From contig SAQG01000049.1 of NCBI GenBank assembly GCA_004020315.1, positions 1 through 37,824 of the forward strand: a DNA stretch of 37,824 nt, given 5' to 3'. The translations under genes and the position numbers were made by a program. Origin of the DNA: Mesorhizobium sp. (lineage in GTDB: Bacteria; Pseudomonadota; Alphaproteobacteria; Rhizobiales; Rhizobiaceae). Positions 8,837 to 15,907 of the stretch are shown here, in pieces; position 1 is the first letter of the stretch, and each line of letters opens with the position of its first letter. Under the pieces are notes generated by a model. The model had not been told where the DNA came from and made no database searches. It saw only the letters and a list, made by a program, of their open reading frames with translations.

Positions 8837-8867
8837 GAGCTCTTCCGCCGACACGCTCCCGGATCCA

Positions 8868-8887
8868 CCCTATCACTTCTTATAGCT
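8868..8887 (+). promoter_or_regulatory. lux-type box of the right pip-transporter operon
   Basis: CCCTATCACTTCTTATAGCT fits NNCT-N12-AGNN with CTAT/ATAG arms. Together with one flanking base on each side it matches the left pip box at 19 of 22 positions. Its centre is about 44 bp before the predicted start of transcription and it overlaps the -35 by two bases, as expected for a LuxR-type activator contacting RNA polymerase. Confidence 0.78.
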
Positions 8888-8915
8888 GACGCACTCACGA
8901 CGTTTCGCTTAAAAT
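8886..8915 (+). promoter_or_regulatory. Promoter of the right pip-transporter operon
   Basis: CTGACG (8886-8891) and TAAAAT (8910-8915) with an 18-nt spacer form a sigma70-like promoter directly after the lux-type box. Predicted start is near 8922. No other promoter is evident before the downstream transporter genes, so it probably drives the whole plus-strand run to 14.9 kb. Confidence 0.65.
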
Positions 8916-8952
8916 ATGAGCATGCCTAAAAGCTGTGCATTCGGAGCGTATC

Positions 8953-9843
8953 ATGTGGCATGAGATGGCGGCCGACGATCGTATCGAGGTAGACGTCGAC
9001 GGCTTTAAGGTCGTCGCCTACAGCTTCGGCTCCGGCAGCGAGACGGTGTTCTGCCTCAACGGCGGGCCTGGCCTGCCTTGCGACTACCTTCGCGAATCGC
9101 ACTCCTGCCTGGTAGACCAGGGATACAGGGTCGTGGCGTTCGACCAGCTTGGCACCGGCGACTCCGACCGGCCGACGGACACCTCGTTGTGGACTATAGC
9201 GCGCTACGTCGAGGAGACCGAGACGGTTCGCAAGACGCTGGGCCTCGGCAAGGTCCACATGCTGGGTCATTCCTGGGGCGGCTGGCTGGCGATCGACTAT
9301 GCGCTTGCCTACCAGGAGAACCTGCAGACGTTGATCCTCGAGGATACCGTCGCCGACATGCCGCATCTTGTGCTGGAACTGGAACGCCTGCGCGCCTCGC
9401 TGGGACCCGAGACCGTATCGATGATGCAAAAGCACGAGGCGCAGGGTACCTACGATCATCCGGAATACATGGCGGCGGTGACAATCCTCAATTTCCGCCA
9501 TGTCTGCCGCCTGCCCGAATGGCCGGCACCGGTGCGCCGCTCGCTCGACGACTGGAACATGGGACCCTACGCGACCATGCAAGGTCCGAACGAATTTCTC
9601 TACATCGGCAATCTCAAGGACTGGAACCGGGTGCCCGACCTGCCGAGGATCAAGGTGCCGGTGCTGATCACGCATGGCGAGCACGACGAACTGACGCCAG
9701 CCTGTGGTCTGCGCATGAAGCTTGGCCTGCCGCAGTCGGAGTTGCACATCATCCCGAATGCGAGTCACATGCCCTTCTACGAGAACCCGGCGGCATACTA
9801 TCCAATCCTTTCGGGGTTCCTCTCGCGCAACAAGGCAGGCTGA
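8953..9843 (+). CDS. pip: Proline-iminopeptidase-like alpha/beta hydrolase (right paralogue)
   Basis: 296 aa from ATG 8953 with GGAG six bases upstream; an in-frame GTG at 8935 would precede the ribosome site and is not preferred. Same family as the left pip protein: GHSWGG with nucleophile Ser107, Asp245 in HGEHDEL, and His272 in NASHMP. The oxyanion motif is NGGPG (36-40) instead of HGGPG. The mid-region segment with RHVCR and the later IGNLKDW align with RHVCR and IGTMKDW of the left paralogue, so they are duplicates that have diverged. It has no signal peptide. It is the first gene of the operon, 51 bp ahead of the first permease, under the LuxR-type box at 8868. That coupling suggests it acts on a compound brought in by the transporter. 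An amidase or esterase role is an alternative. Confidence 0.87.
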   Translation: MWHEMAADDRIEVDVDGFKVVAYSFGSGSETVFCLNGGPGLPCDYLRESHSCLVDQGYRVVAFDQLGTGDSDRPTDTSLWTIARYVEETETVRKTLGLGKVHMLGHSWGGWLAIDYALAYQENLQTLILEDTVADMPHLVLELERLRASLGPETVSMMQKHEAQGTYDHPEYMAAVTILNFRHVCRLPEWPAPVRRSLDDWNMGPYATMQGPNEFLYIGNLKDWNRVPDLPRIKVPVLITHGEHDELTPACGLRMKLGLPQSELHIIPNASHMPFYENPAAYYPILSGFLSRNKAG

Positions 9844-9894
9844 TGCAGGCGGAATGCAGGTGGAAGGGAGCGGACGGGGGAACCCCTCAAGGCC

Positions 9895-10833
9895 ATGCAC
9901 CGCTATAAGTTCGTTCTATACCGCCCGCTTCAGTTCATGCCGGTGCTGTTCGGCATCAGCGTCATCACGTTCATCCTTGTCCGGCTGATCCCTGGCGACC
10001 CCGCTCGCGTTCTGCTCGGCAGCCGCGCCACCCCGGAAGCGATCGCCCGCATCCGCGCACAGTACGGCCTCGACGAGTCCCTGCTCGCCCAGTATTTCTA
10101 CTTCCTGCGCAACCTCGCGGACGGCGAGATGGGGCGCTCGATCCTCTACAAGATCGACGTGCTGAAGCTGATCGCCACGCGCATCGAGCCTACTGTGATG
10201 CTGGTGCTTTGCAGCGTGGTGCTGTCGGTATTGATCGCCGTGCCGTTGGCGGCGATCGCGGCGCGCAATCACGGCAGGCTGGCCGATCAGGTGATCCGCA
10301 TCGTCTCCACCTTCGGCATAGGCTTCCCGCCCTTCTGGCTCGGCCTGATGCTGATCATCCTATTCAGTGTCGAACTCGCCATCCTCCCGGTGTCCGGTTA
10401 CGGCAATACGCTTTCTGAAAAGCTTGCGCATCTCGTGCTACCGAGCCTCACTGTCTCGCTTTCGCTATCGACCGTTCTGGCACGCAGTTTGCGCGCGGCG
10501 ATGGTCGAAGGCTTGAAGTCCGACGTGGCGACCGCCGCACGTGCGCGCGGCATGCCGGAGAGCATCGTGTTCTGGCGCCACGTGCTGCCAAATTCGCTGG
10601 TGCCGACCGTCAACCTTCTCGCCGTAAACATAGGTTGGCTGATAGGCGGCACCGTCGTGGTGGAGACCGTGTTTGCGCTGCCCGGCATGGGCCAGCTGCT
10701 GGTGCGCGCCATCTTCACGCGCGACTACATGGTCGTGCAGGGCGTGGCGATGGTCTTTGCCTGCGCCACCGTGCTGATCAACTTCCTGGCCGACATCGTC
10801 ACGGTGGCTCTCGACCCGAGGGTGAAGCTGTGA
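9895..10833 (+). CDS. Peptide/nickel-type ABC transporter permease (DppB-like)
   Basis: 312 aa, inner membrane. The start ATG has AAGG just upstream. The N-terminal segment RPLQFMPVLFGISVITFILVR spells the first membrane helix typical of DppB/OppB. It is followed by the periplasmic region with GSRATPEAIARIRAQYGLDE and then a core of about five more helices. The EAA loop that contacts the ATPase reads AARARGMPESIVFWRHVLPN (about 211-230). Length and order match the DppB subfamily. It lies 51 bp after the right pip gene and overlaps the next permease by four bases. Import of di-/oligopeptides or a related small amide is inferred from the family; related binding proteins also take opines and sugars. 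Confidence 0.92.
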   Translation: MHRYKFVLYRPLQFMPVLFGISVITFILVRLIPGDPARVLLGSRATPEAIARIRAQYGLDESLLAQYFYFLRNLADGEMGRSILYKIDVLKLIATRIEPTVMLVLCSVVLSVLIAVPLAAIAARNHGRLADQVIRIVSTFGIGFPPFWLGLMLIILFSVELAILPVSGYGNTLSEKLAHLVLPSLTVSLSLSTVLARSLRAAMVEGLKSDVATAARARGMPESIVFWRHVLPNSLVPTVNLLAVNIGWLIGGTVVVETVFALPGMGQLLVRAIFTRDYMVVQGVAMVFACATVLINFLADIVTVALDPRVKL

Positions 10834-11678
10834 GCGAGCCCCTGGCCGCCCCCGCGCTCGGCAGGAGCGGCCGCTTTCGCCGCCGCGGCACTCTTGCGGC
10901 CGGCGTCCTTCTGCTTGGCGCGTTCGTCGTCCTGGCGCTCGGCGCGCCGCTGATCGCGCCCTTCGATCCGATCGCACAGGACGCGACAGCACGGCTCCAG
11001 GGGCCGTCCTGGCTGCACCCGTTCGGGACGGACAATTTCGGCCGCGACATCCTCTCGCGCGTCATCTGGGGTACGCGCATCGACCTGAAGATCGCCGTCA
11101 TCGGCGTCATCTTTCCCTTTCTCATCGGCACCACGCTGGGCACGGTAGCCGGCTTCTTCGGCGGGATAGTCGACGCCATCTTCATGCGGCTGGTCGACAT
11201 CATCCTGGCCTTCCCATTCCTGGTATTGATGCTGTCGATCATTGCGATCCTGGGACCTGGCCTGGCCAGTTTCTACATCGCCATGGCCCTCGTCGGCTGG
11301 GTGTCCTATGCGCGGCTCGTCCGCGCCCAGATGCTCGTGCTCAAGAATCACGATTACGCGGTTGCCGCGGTCAGCCTCGGATTCAGCCGCACGCGCATCA
11401 TGTTCCGGCACCTCCTGCCCAACGCCGCTGCCGGCTCCGTCGTCTTCGCGATGTCCGACGCGGTCCTCGTCCTGCTGAATGGCGCGGCCATCAGCTATCT
11501 CGGACTCGGCGTCCAGCCGCCAGTCGCGGAGTGGGGCGTGATGGTGGCGGAAGGCCAAGCCTTCGTCACCACCGCCTGGTGGATCACATTGTTCCCAGGG
11601 CTTTCTATCGTGACGCTCGCCTTTGCCTTTAGCATGATCGGCGACGGGCTGGCCGATTTGTTCGGGGTTCACGAATGA
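10830..11678 (+). CDS. Peptide/nickel-type ABC transporter permease (DppC-like)
   Basis: 282 aa from a GTG at 10830 that overlaps the previous stop (GTGA), so expression is coupled. The frame is open further upstream, but that part is out-of-frame permease sequence. After a short cytoplasmic N-terminus with Arg-rich GRFRRRG, the first helix starts near residue 24. The motif HPFGTDNFGRDILSRVIWG (about 66-84) is the hallmark of DppC/OppC permeases. The EAA loop holds AVSLGFSRTRIMFRHLLPN. It pairs with the DppB-like protein to form the channel, and the fused ATPase follows with a 4-bp ATGA overlap. Confidence 0.93.
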   Translation: MSEPLAAPALGRSGRFRRRGTLAAGVLLLGAFVVLALGAPLIAPFDPIAQDATARLQGPSWLHPFGTDNFGRDILSRVIWGTRIDLKIAVIGVIFPFLIGTTLGTVAGFFGGIVDAIFMRLVDIILAFPFLVLMLSIIAILGPGLASFYIAMALVGWVSYARLVRAQMLVLKNHDYAVAAVSLGFSRTRIMFRHLLPNAAAGSVVFAMSDAVLVLLNGAAISYLGLGVQPPVAEWGVMVAEGQAFVTTAWWITLFPGLSIVTLAFAFSMIGDGLADLFGVHE

Positions 11679-13351
11679 TGGAGGCGCTGCTCAAAATCAC
11701 CAACCTGACGGTCGTCCATGACGGTGACGGCGGGAAGCGTACCCTGCTTGATGCCGTGTCGCTCGACCTCGCCCCGGGAGAAGTGCTCGGGCTGGTCGGC
11801 GAGAGCGGGTCGGGCAAGAGCCTTCTCTGCCGCTCCCTCGTTAGGCTGCTGCCATCGACCCGGCTCAGGATCAGCGGTGGCTCGATCACACTTTCCGGGC
11901 GTGAGCTGACGACGGCGCCGGAGGCCGAGATGCTCGCCGTGCGCGGCGGCGAAATCGGCATGATCTTCCAGAATCCGAGCAGCCATCTCGACCCGGTCAT
12001 GAGGATCGGCGACCAGATCACCGAGGGGATCCGCTTTCACCAGCGGCTGGACGCCAGGGCGGCGCGCGTGGCGGCAGTGGATATCCTTGCCCAGGTCGGG
12101 TTTCCGGAACCGGCTCGCCATTATGATAGCTATCCGCACGAATTCTCCGGCGGCATGCGCCAGCGCGCCATGATCGGCGCGGCGCTATCGAGCAATCCCA
12201 CGATCCTGATCGCCGACGAGCCGACGACGGCACTCGACGTGACGATACAGGCGCAGATCCTGCGGCTTCTGATGGACATCCGCGCCAAGCGTGGACTCTC
12301 GGTGATCCTGGTCACCCACGATCTCGGCATCGTCGCCCAAGTCTGCGACCGCATCGCGGTGATGAGGCAAGGTCGATTGGTGGAGGTTGGAGACAAGCGA
12401 GGTCTGCTGGCGGCGCCGGCGCACGCCTACACCCGTTCGCTGATCGCCAGTCATCCCTCGCTGCCGGAGGCGGACATGCCGGAAAAGCCTGAGAAGCGCC
12501 AGGCACCCGGAGCGGTGCCGCTGGTCGACATCGAGAAGCTGCATGTGCGCTTCCCCACCGGCGGCCTGTTCCGGCGAGGCGCGGTTGATGCCGTCAAAGA
12601 GGTCACGCTCCGTGTCATGCCGGGCGAAACCGTCGGCATTGTCGGTGAATCCGGAAGCGGCAAGAGCACTCTGGCGCGCGCTGTCCTCGGCCTTACGCCG
12701 GTCTCGTCAGGCACGATCCGTTTCGATGGTGCGGACATCGCCTCCGGTCGCGCCGTCCTCGCCACGCTGCGACGCCAAACCGCCATGGTTTTCCAGGACC
12801 CCTACAACGCCCTCAACCCTCATCTTACCGTTGGCAAGATGCTGGCGGAGGTCCTGCAGGTACATGGCAAGACCGAGGCCGCGCAAATACCAGCACGCTG
12901 CGGCGAACTGCTCGACCTGGTCGGCCTGGAGCGCGCGTTCCTCGACCGCAAGCCGCGTTCGATGAGCGGTGGCCAATGCCAGCGCGCCGGCATAGCTCGC
13001 GCGCTTGCCGTCGACCCGAAACTGATCATTGCAGACGAATGCGTGGCCGCCCTCGACGTCACCATCCAGGCGCAGATCGTGGAGCTGTTCCGCGAACTGG
13101 TGGAGCGTATGTCGCTCACGCTAATATTCATCGCCCACGATCTCGCCATCGTGCGTAACCTCTGCCAGCGTGTAGTGGTGATGCACCGCGGCGCGATTGT
13201 CGAGGAAGGTCGGTCGGACGAGGTGTTTTCCCGACCGAAGCATGCCTACACCGCCGCACTGATCGCCGCCGTTCCGCATCTCGATCCGGACAAGCCGCTG
13301 CTTGCTCCCTGGAAGATGGCGACCGCGCAGGCCGACGGGGCCGCAAACTGA
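11675..13351 (+). CDS. Fused double ATPase of the peptide ABC transporter (DppD-DppF fusion)
   Basis: 558 aa, two complete ABC domains in one chain. Domain 1: Walker A GESGSGKS (42-49), signature FSGGM (158-162), Walker B ILIADE (177-182), switch His in VTHDLG. Domain 2: Walker A GESGSGKS (324-331), signature SGGQC (431-435), Walker B LIIADE (450-455), switch His in AHDLA. Domain 2 reads DECVAALD where the usual D-loop region is DEPVSALD, and its signature is SGGQCQRAGI. Both catalytic glutamates remain, so it should hydrolyse ATP. Fusion of DppD and DppF types is common in rhizobial importers. The start overlaps the previous stop by four bases (ATGA). It energises import through the two permeases. 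Confidence 0.93.
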   Translation: MMEALLKITNLTVVHDGDGGKRTLLDAVSLDLAPGEVLGLVGESGSGKSLLCRSLVRLLPSTRLRISGGSITLSGRELTTAPEAEMLAVRGGEIGMIFQNPSSHLDPVMRIGDQITEGIRFHQRLDARAARVAAVDILAQVGFPEPARHYDSYPHEFSGGMRQRAMIGAALSSNPTILIADEPTTALDVTIQAQILRLLMDIRAKRGLSVILVTHDLGIVAQVCDRIAVMRQGRLVEVGDKRGLLAAPAHAYTRSLIASHPSLPEADMPEKPEKRQAPGAVPLVDIEKLHVRFPTGGLFRRGAVDAVKEVTLRVMPGETVGIVGESGSGKSTLARAVLGLTPVSSGTIRFDGADIASGRAVLATLRRQTAMVFQDPYNALNPHLTVGKMLAEVLQVHGKTEAAQIPARCGELLDLVGLERAFLDRKPRSMSGGQCQRAGIARALAVDPKLIIADECVAALDVTIQAQIVELFRELVERMSLTLIFIAHDLAIVRNLCQRVVVMHRGAIVEEGRSDEVFSRPKHAYTAALIAAVPHLDPDKPLLAPWKMATAQADGAAN

Positions 13352-13353
13352 AA

Positions 13354-13386
13354 ACCAGAAGCAGACCAGAAGCAAACCAGAAGGGG
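13354..13386 (+). repeat. Three tandem 11-bp units before the binding-protein gene
   Basis: ACCAGAAGCAG, ACCAGAAGCAA and ACCAGAAGGGG follow each other without gaps. The last unit supplies the AGGGGA ribosome site of the gene at 13394. The run fills almost the whole 42-bp gap after the ATPase. It may simply be slippage, or it may tune translation of the abundant binding protein. Confidence 0.7.
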
Positions 13387-13393
13387 AATACAG

Positions 13394-14911
13394 ATGTTAA
13401 GAAGCAAATGGATGCGCATCGGCCTGGTCACCATTATGACCAGCCTGTCCCTGGGGGCAACGCTCGCAGAAGCCGCCGGCGTACTGACGATCGGTCGGCG
13501 CGAGGACTCGACCACCTTCGATCCGATCAAGACCGCCCAGAACATCGACCTGTGGGTGTTCGCCAACGTCTATGACGTGCTGATCCGTGTCGACAAAACC
13601 GGCACCAAACTGGAGCCCGGTCTCGCCGAGAGCTGGGAGGTCAGCAAGGACGGCCTCACCTATACGCTCAAGCTGCGCGACGCAAAATTCTCAGACGGCT
13701 CCGACCTGACGGCCGACGACGTGGTGTTCAGCCTCACCCGCATCAGGGACGACGAGGGCTCGCTGTGGGCGGATCCCTTCAAGGTGATGGATACGGTCGA
13801 GGCAACCGATCCGAAGACCGTCACGATCAAACTCAAGCAGGCGACCGCGCCATTCCTGGCGACGCTGGCCTTCCCGATCGCCTCAGTGCTTTCCAAGAAG
13901 GGCTTCGAGACTCTCGGTCCGGAGAAATATGCCGAAACGCCTATCGGCTCCGGCGCCTTCACCATCACGGAATGGCGCCGCGGCGACCGTGTCATCCTGG
14001 CGAAAAACCCGCATTTCTGGGAGGCCGATCGTGTCAGTCTCGATGGCGTCGAGTGGATCTCCGTGCCGGACGACAACACCCGCATGCTGAACGTGCAGGC
14101 CGGCCAGCTCGACACCGCGATCTTCGTGCCATTCTCGCGCGTCGCCGAACTGCAGAAGGATTCCAACCTCACCGTCCATCTAGACCCGTCGACCCGCGAG
14201 GATCACCTGCTGATTAACCACGAGCATGGCGCGCTGGCGAAGAAGGAGGTGCGGCAGGCCCTCGACATGGCCATCGACGAGCAGGCTGTGGTCGACACCG
14301 TAACGTTCGGCTACGGCGAGGTTGCAAACTCCTACATCCCGAAGGGCGCACTCTATTACTACGCTGACAATCTGAAACGGCCCTACGATCCGGAAAAGGC
14401 CAAGCAGATGCTGGCCGACGCCGGGGCTTCGGACCTCACGCTCAACTACGTCGTGCGCGCCGGCGACGAGATCGTCGAGCAGACGGCCGTGCTGCTGCAG
14501 CAGCAGCTCGCCAAAGCCGGCGTTACCGTCAACATACAGAAGGTCGACCCCAGCCAAGAGTGGGATATGCTGGTGGCAGGCGACTATGACTTCGGTGTCA
14601 ACTACTGGACCAATGACATCCTGGACCCAGACCAGAAGACCACCTTTGTTCTCGGCCACGACGCGAACATGAACTACATGACCCGCTACAACAACGAGAA
14701 GGTCAAGGAGCTGGTCGCGGCTGCGCGCACTGAGATGGATCCGGCCAAGCGCGAGCAAATGTACATCGACCTGCAAAAGATGGCCAAAGAGGACGTCAAC
14801 TGGATCGATCTGTACTACAGCCCGTTCATCAACGTCTCGCGTAAGAACATCGAGAATTTTTACCAGAATCCGCTGGGCCGGTTCTTCTTGGAGGATGTGG
14901 TCAAGAACTAG
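13394..14911 (+). CDS. Periplasmic peptide-type substrate-binding protein (SBP_bac_5)
   Basis: 505 aa with a Sec signal peptide: charged start MLRSKWMR, hydrophobic core, and likely cleavage after LAEA at about 26-28. The mature protein opens with GVLTIGRREDSTTFDP, typical of DppA/OppA-family binding proteins. It has LEPGLAESWEVSKDGLTYTL (about 75-94) and FSDGSDLTADDVVFSL (about 101-116), the classic block of the family. It is last in the pip-permease-permease-ATPase operon, has a good ribosome site (AGGGGA) and is followed by a strong hairpin. It captures the ligand in the periplasm; by context this is probably the peptide or amide that the pip enzymes process. Binding-protein families of this type vary widely in ligand. 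Confidence 0.93.
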   Translation: MLRSKWMRIGLVTIMTSLSLGATLAEAAGVLTIGRREDSTTFDPIKTAQNIDLWVFANVYDVLIRVDKTGTKLEPGLAESWEVSKDGLTYTLKLRDAKFSDGSDLTADDVVFSLTRIRDDEGSLWADPFKVMDTVEATDPKTVTIKLKQATAPFLATLAFPIASVLSKKGFETLGPEKYAETPIGSGAFTITEWRRGDRVILAKNPHFWEADRVSLDGVEWISVPDDNTRMLNVQAGQLDTAIFVPFSRVAELQKDSNLTVHLDPSTREDHLLINHEHGALAKKEVRQALDMAIDEQAVVDTVTFGYGEVANSYIPKGALYYYADNLKRPYDPEKAKQMLADAGASDLTLNYVVRAGDEIVEQTAVLLQQQLAKAGVTVNIQKVDPSQEWDMLVAGDYDFGVNYWTNDILDPDQKTTFVLGHDANMNYMTRYNNEKVKELVAAARTEMDPAKREQMYIDLQKMAKEDVNWIDLYYSPFINVSRKNIENFYQNPLGRFFLEDVVKN

Positions 14912-14926
14912 GCTTGTGAACGAAGC

Positions 14927-14955
14927 CGCGGGACGCCGATCGGCGGCGTTCCGCG
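14927..14955 (+). terminator. Strong hairpin after the pip-transporter operon
   Basis: CGCGGGACGCCG (14927-14938) pairs with CGGCGTTCCGCG (14944-14955), 12 pairs with one G-T, around a 5-nt loop. It begins 15 bp after the stop of the binding-protein gene. No T-run follows, so it may end transcription poorly on its own but would protect the message 3' end. Confidence 0.6.
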
Positions 14956-15057
14956 CGATCGTGACACAACTGCGCTTGAAATCTTCCGCTGAAAGATAGC
15001 CGATACCTTGGTGGTCAGCAGCTATCGACAGTGGGCAGATGCGTCTCCAACCGGCCC

Positions 15058-15128
15058 GTGAAATGGGATCGGGCGCCAAGCTGTTGATCGGGGTTCGGAA
15101 AACTACCCCCGTGCCGGACCAAGATTGG
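15058..15128 (+). repeat. Degenerate ~70-bp direct repeat, right copy
   Basis: Begins GTGAAATGGGATC and shares GCCAAGC, GTTGATCGGGG and GTGCCGGACC with 7004-7071 on the same strand. Both copies are also preceded by a GGTGG and GACAG motif. It overlaps the last 26 bases of the Rnk-like gene (15103-15642), so that gene's C-terminus is partly repeat-encoded, which suggests a rearrangement junction here. Confidence 0.6.
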
Positions 15129-15642
15129 CCGGCGCAACGTGCGCCGCAACCACCGATGAAGGCGCTGGCGCGCACTGATCGGCTGCATCGCCCTCGCGAG
15201 CGGGCTGGTTTACGGCAAGCACGGACAACTCGTGCCGGCGCCCATCTCGCGCGGTCCACATGATCGACTGTCCGGGGGAGAGGCCGATCAGGGCCGTGCC
15301 GATCGGGGTAAGGATTGAAACCTTGCCTTCGGAGATGTCCGCATCGCCAGGAAAAACCAGCGTTACTGTTTTCGGCTCACCGGTATCGGGCTTGAACGTC
15401 ACCGTCGAACCCATCTGGACGGTGCCCGCGGAAATCGAACCATCGGCAACGATCCGCGCTCGCTCGAGTTCAGCGAAAAGTTCATCGGAAGCTTCCGGAT
15501 TTCGCGCGGCCACGGTGCTCGCAAGCGCCGACAAACGCGCATGGTCCGAATGCGAGATGCGGATGTTCGGTTTACGCCGGGCCTTCATGTCATTTGGCAT
15601 TTCGAGTACTCGTAATTTGGGTTGGGCGGCCGCCTCAAGCAT
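15103..15642 (-). CDS. rnk: Rnk-like nucleoside diphosphate kinase regulator (GreA/GreB C-terminal domain)
   Basis: 179 aa from the first ATG; internal ATGs at 15600 and 15588 are also plausible because the family usually starts near RKPNIRIS and no start has a clear ribosome site. The N-terminal part (about 24-65) is the helical Rnk segment. The C-terminal part is a GreA/GreB-like FKBP fold with VTLVFPGDADISEGKVSILT and PIGTALIGLSPGQSI (about 99-135). Rnk binds RNA polymerase near the secondary channel and affects nucleotide pools in gammaproteobacteria; in rhizobia the role is less clear. The last ~40 residues (from about NQPAREG, rich in Ala/Pro) exceed the family and run into the 15058-15128 repeat, so the 3' end looks altered. 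It is transcribed toward the pip cluster but belongs to another unit. Confidence 0.75.
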   Translation of the reverse strand: MLEAAAQPKLRVLEMPNDMKARRKPNIRISHSDHARLSALASTVAARNPEASDELFAELERARIVADGSISAGTVQMGSTVTFKPDTGEPKTVTLVFPGDADISEGKVSILTPIGTALIGLSPGQSIMWTARDGRRHELSVLAVNQPAREGDAADQCAPAPSSVVAAHVAPANLGPARG

Positions 15643-15740
15643 GGTGGAACCGGCCAGTTCGAGACAAACTTGCTCAAAGCTGACGCCCCAGAGCCGGTGC
15701 TGGCCTGCGTACGCTCGATGTCGATTTTATGTGCTTGCCC

Positions 15741-15767
15741 CTCGGCTCGGGGCACTTGGCAGCCGAG
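15741..15767. repeat. Inverted repeat upstream of rnk
   Basis: CTCGGCT and AGCCGAG arms (7 bp, perfect) around 13 nt, in the 265-bp gap between the Rnk-like gene and the truncated nucleotidyltransferase. An alternative stem GCCCC/GGGGC overlaps the left arm. It could be a terminator for the minus-strand pair to the right or an operator for rnk; no T-run decides. Confidence 0.3.
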
Positions 15768-15907
15768 CCGGGGGTTACGATCCCGCGATGGGGCAAACCC
15801 GGAATAAAAAGTCGCGACGGATTTTTTTTGTGGCGCTCATATGACCATAGTTGGTAACGAGATCGGGGAAGTCAAGGAAGCCGACTCTGCTGGTAGAAAA
15901 TCGTAAG

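Noticed and set aside
8926..9900. Minus-strand ORF of 324 codons
   Set aside because: Shadow of the right pip gene, with His/Arg-rich composition typical of the reverse frame in GC-rich DNA.
7097..14911. Search for a luxI-type synthase beside the LuxR gene
   Set aside because: No protein with an acyl-homoserine-lactone synthase pattern occurs in the window, so the regulator is a solo.
14180..15259. Minus-strand ORF of 359 codons
   Set aside because: It is antisense to the binding-protein gene and to the hairpin after it; no family resemblance.
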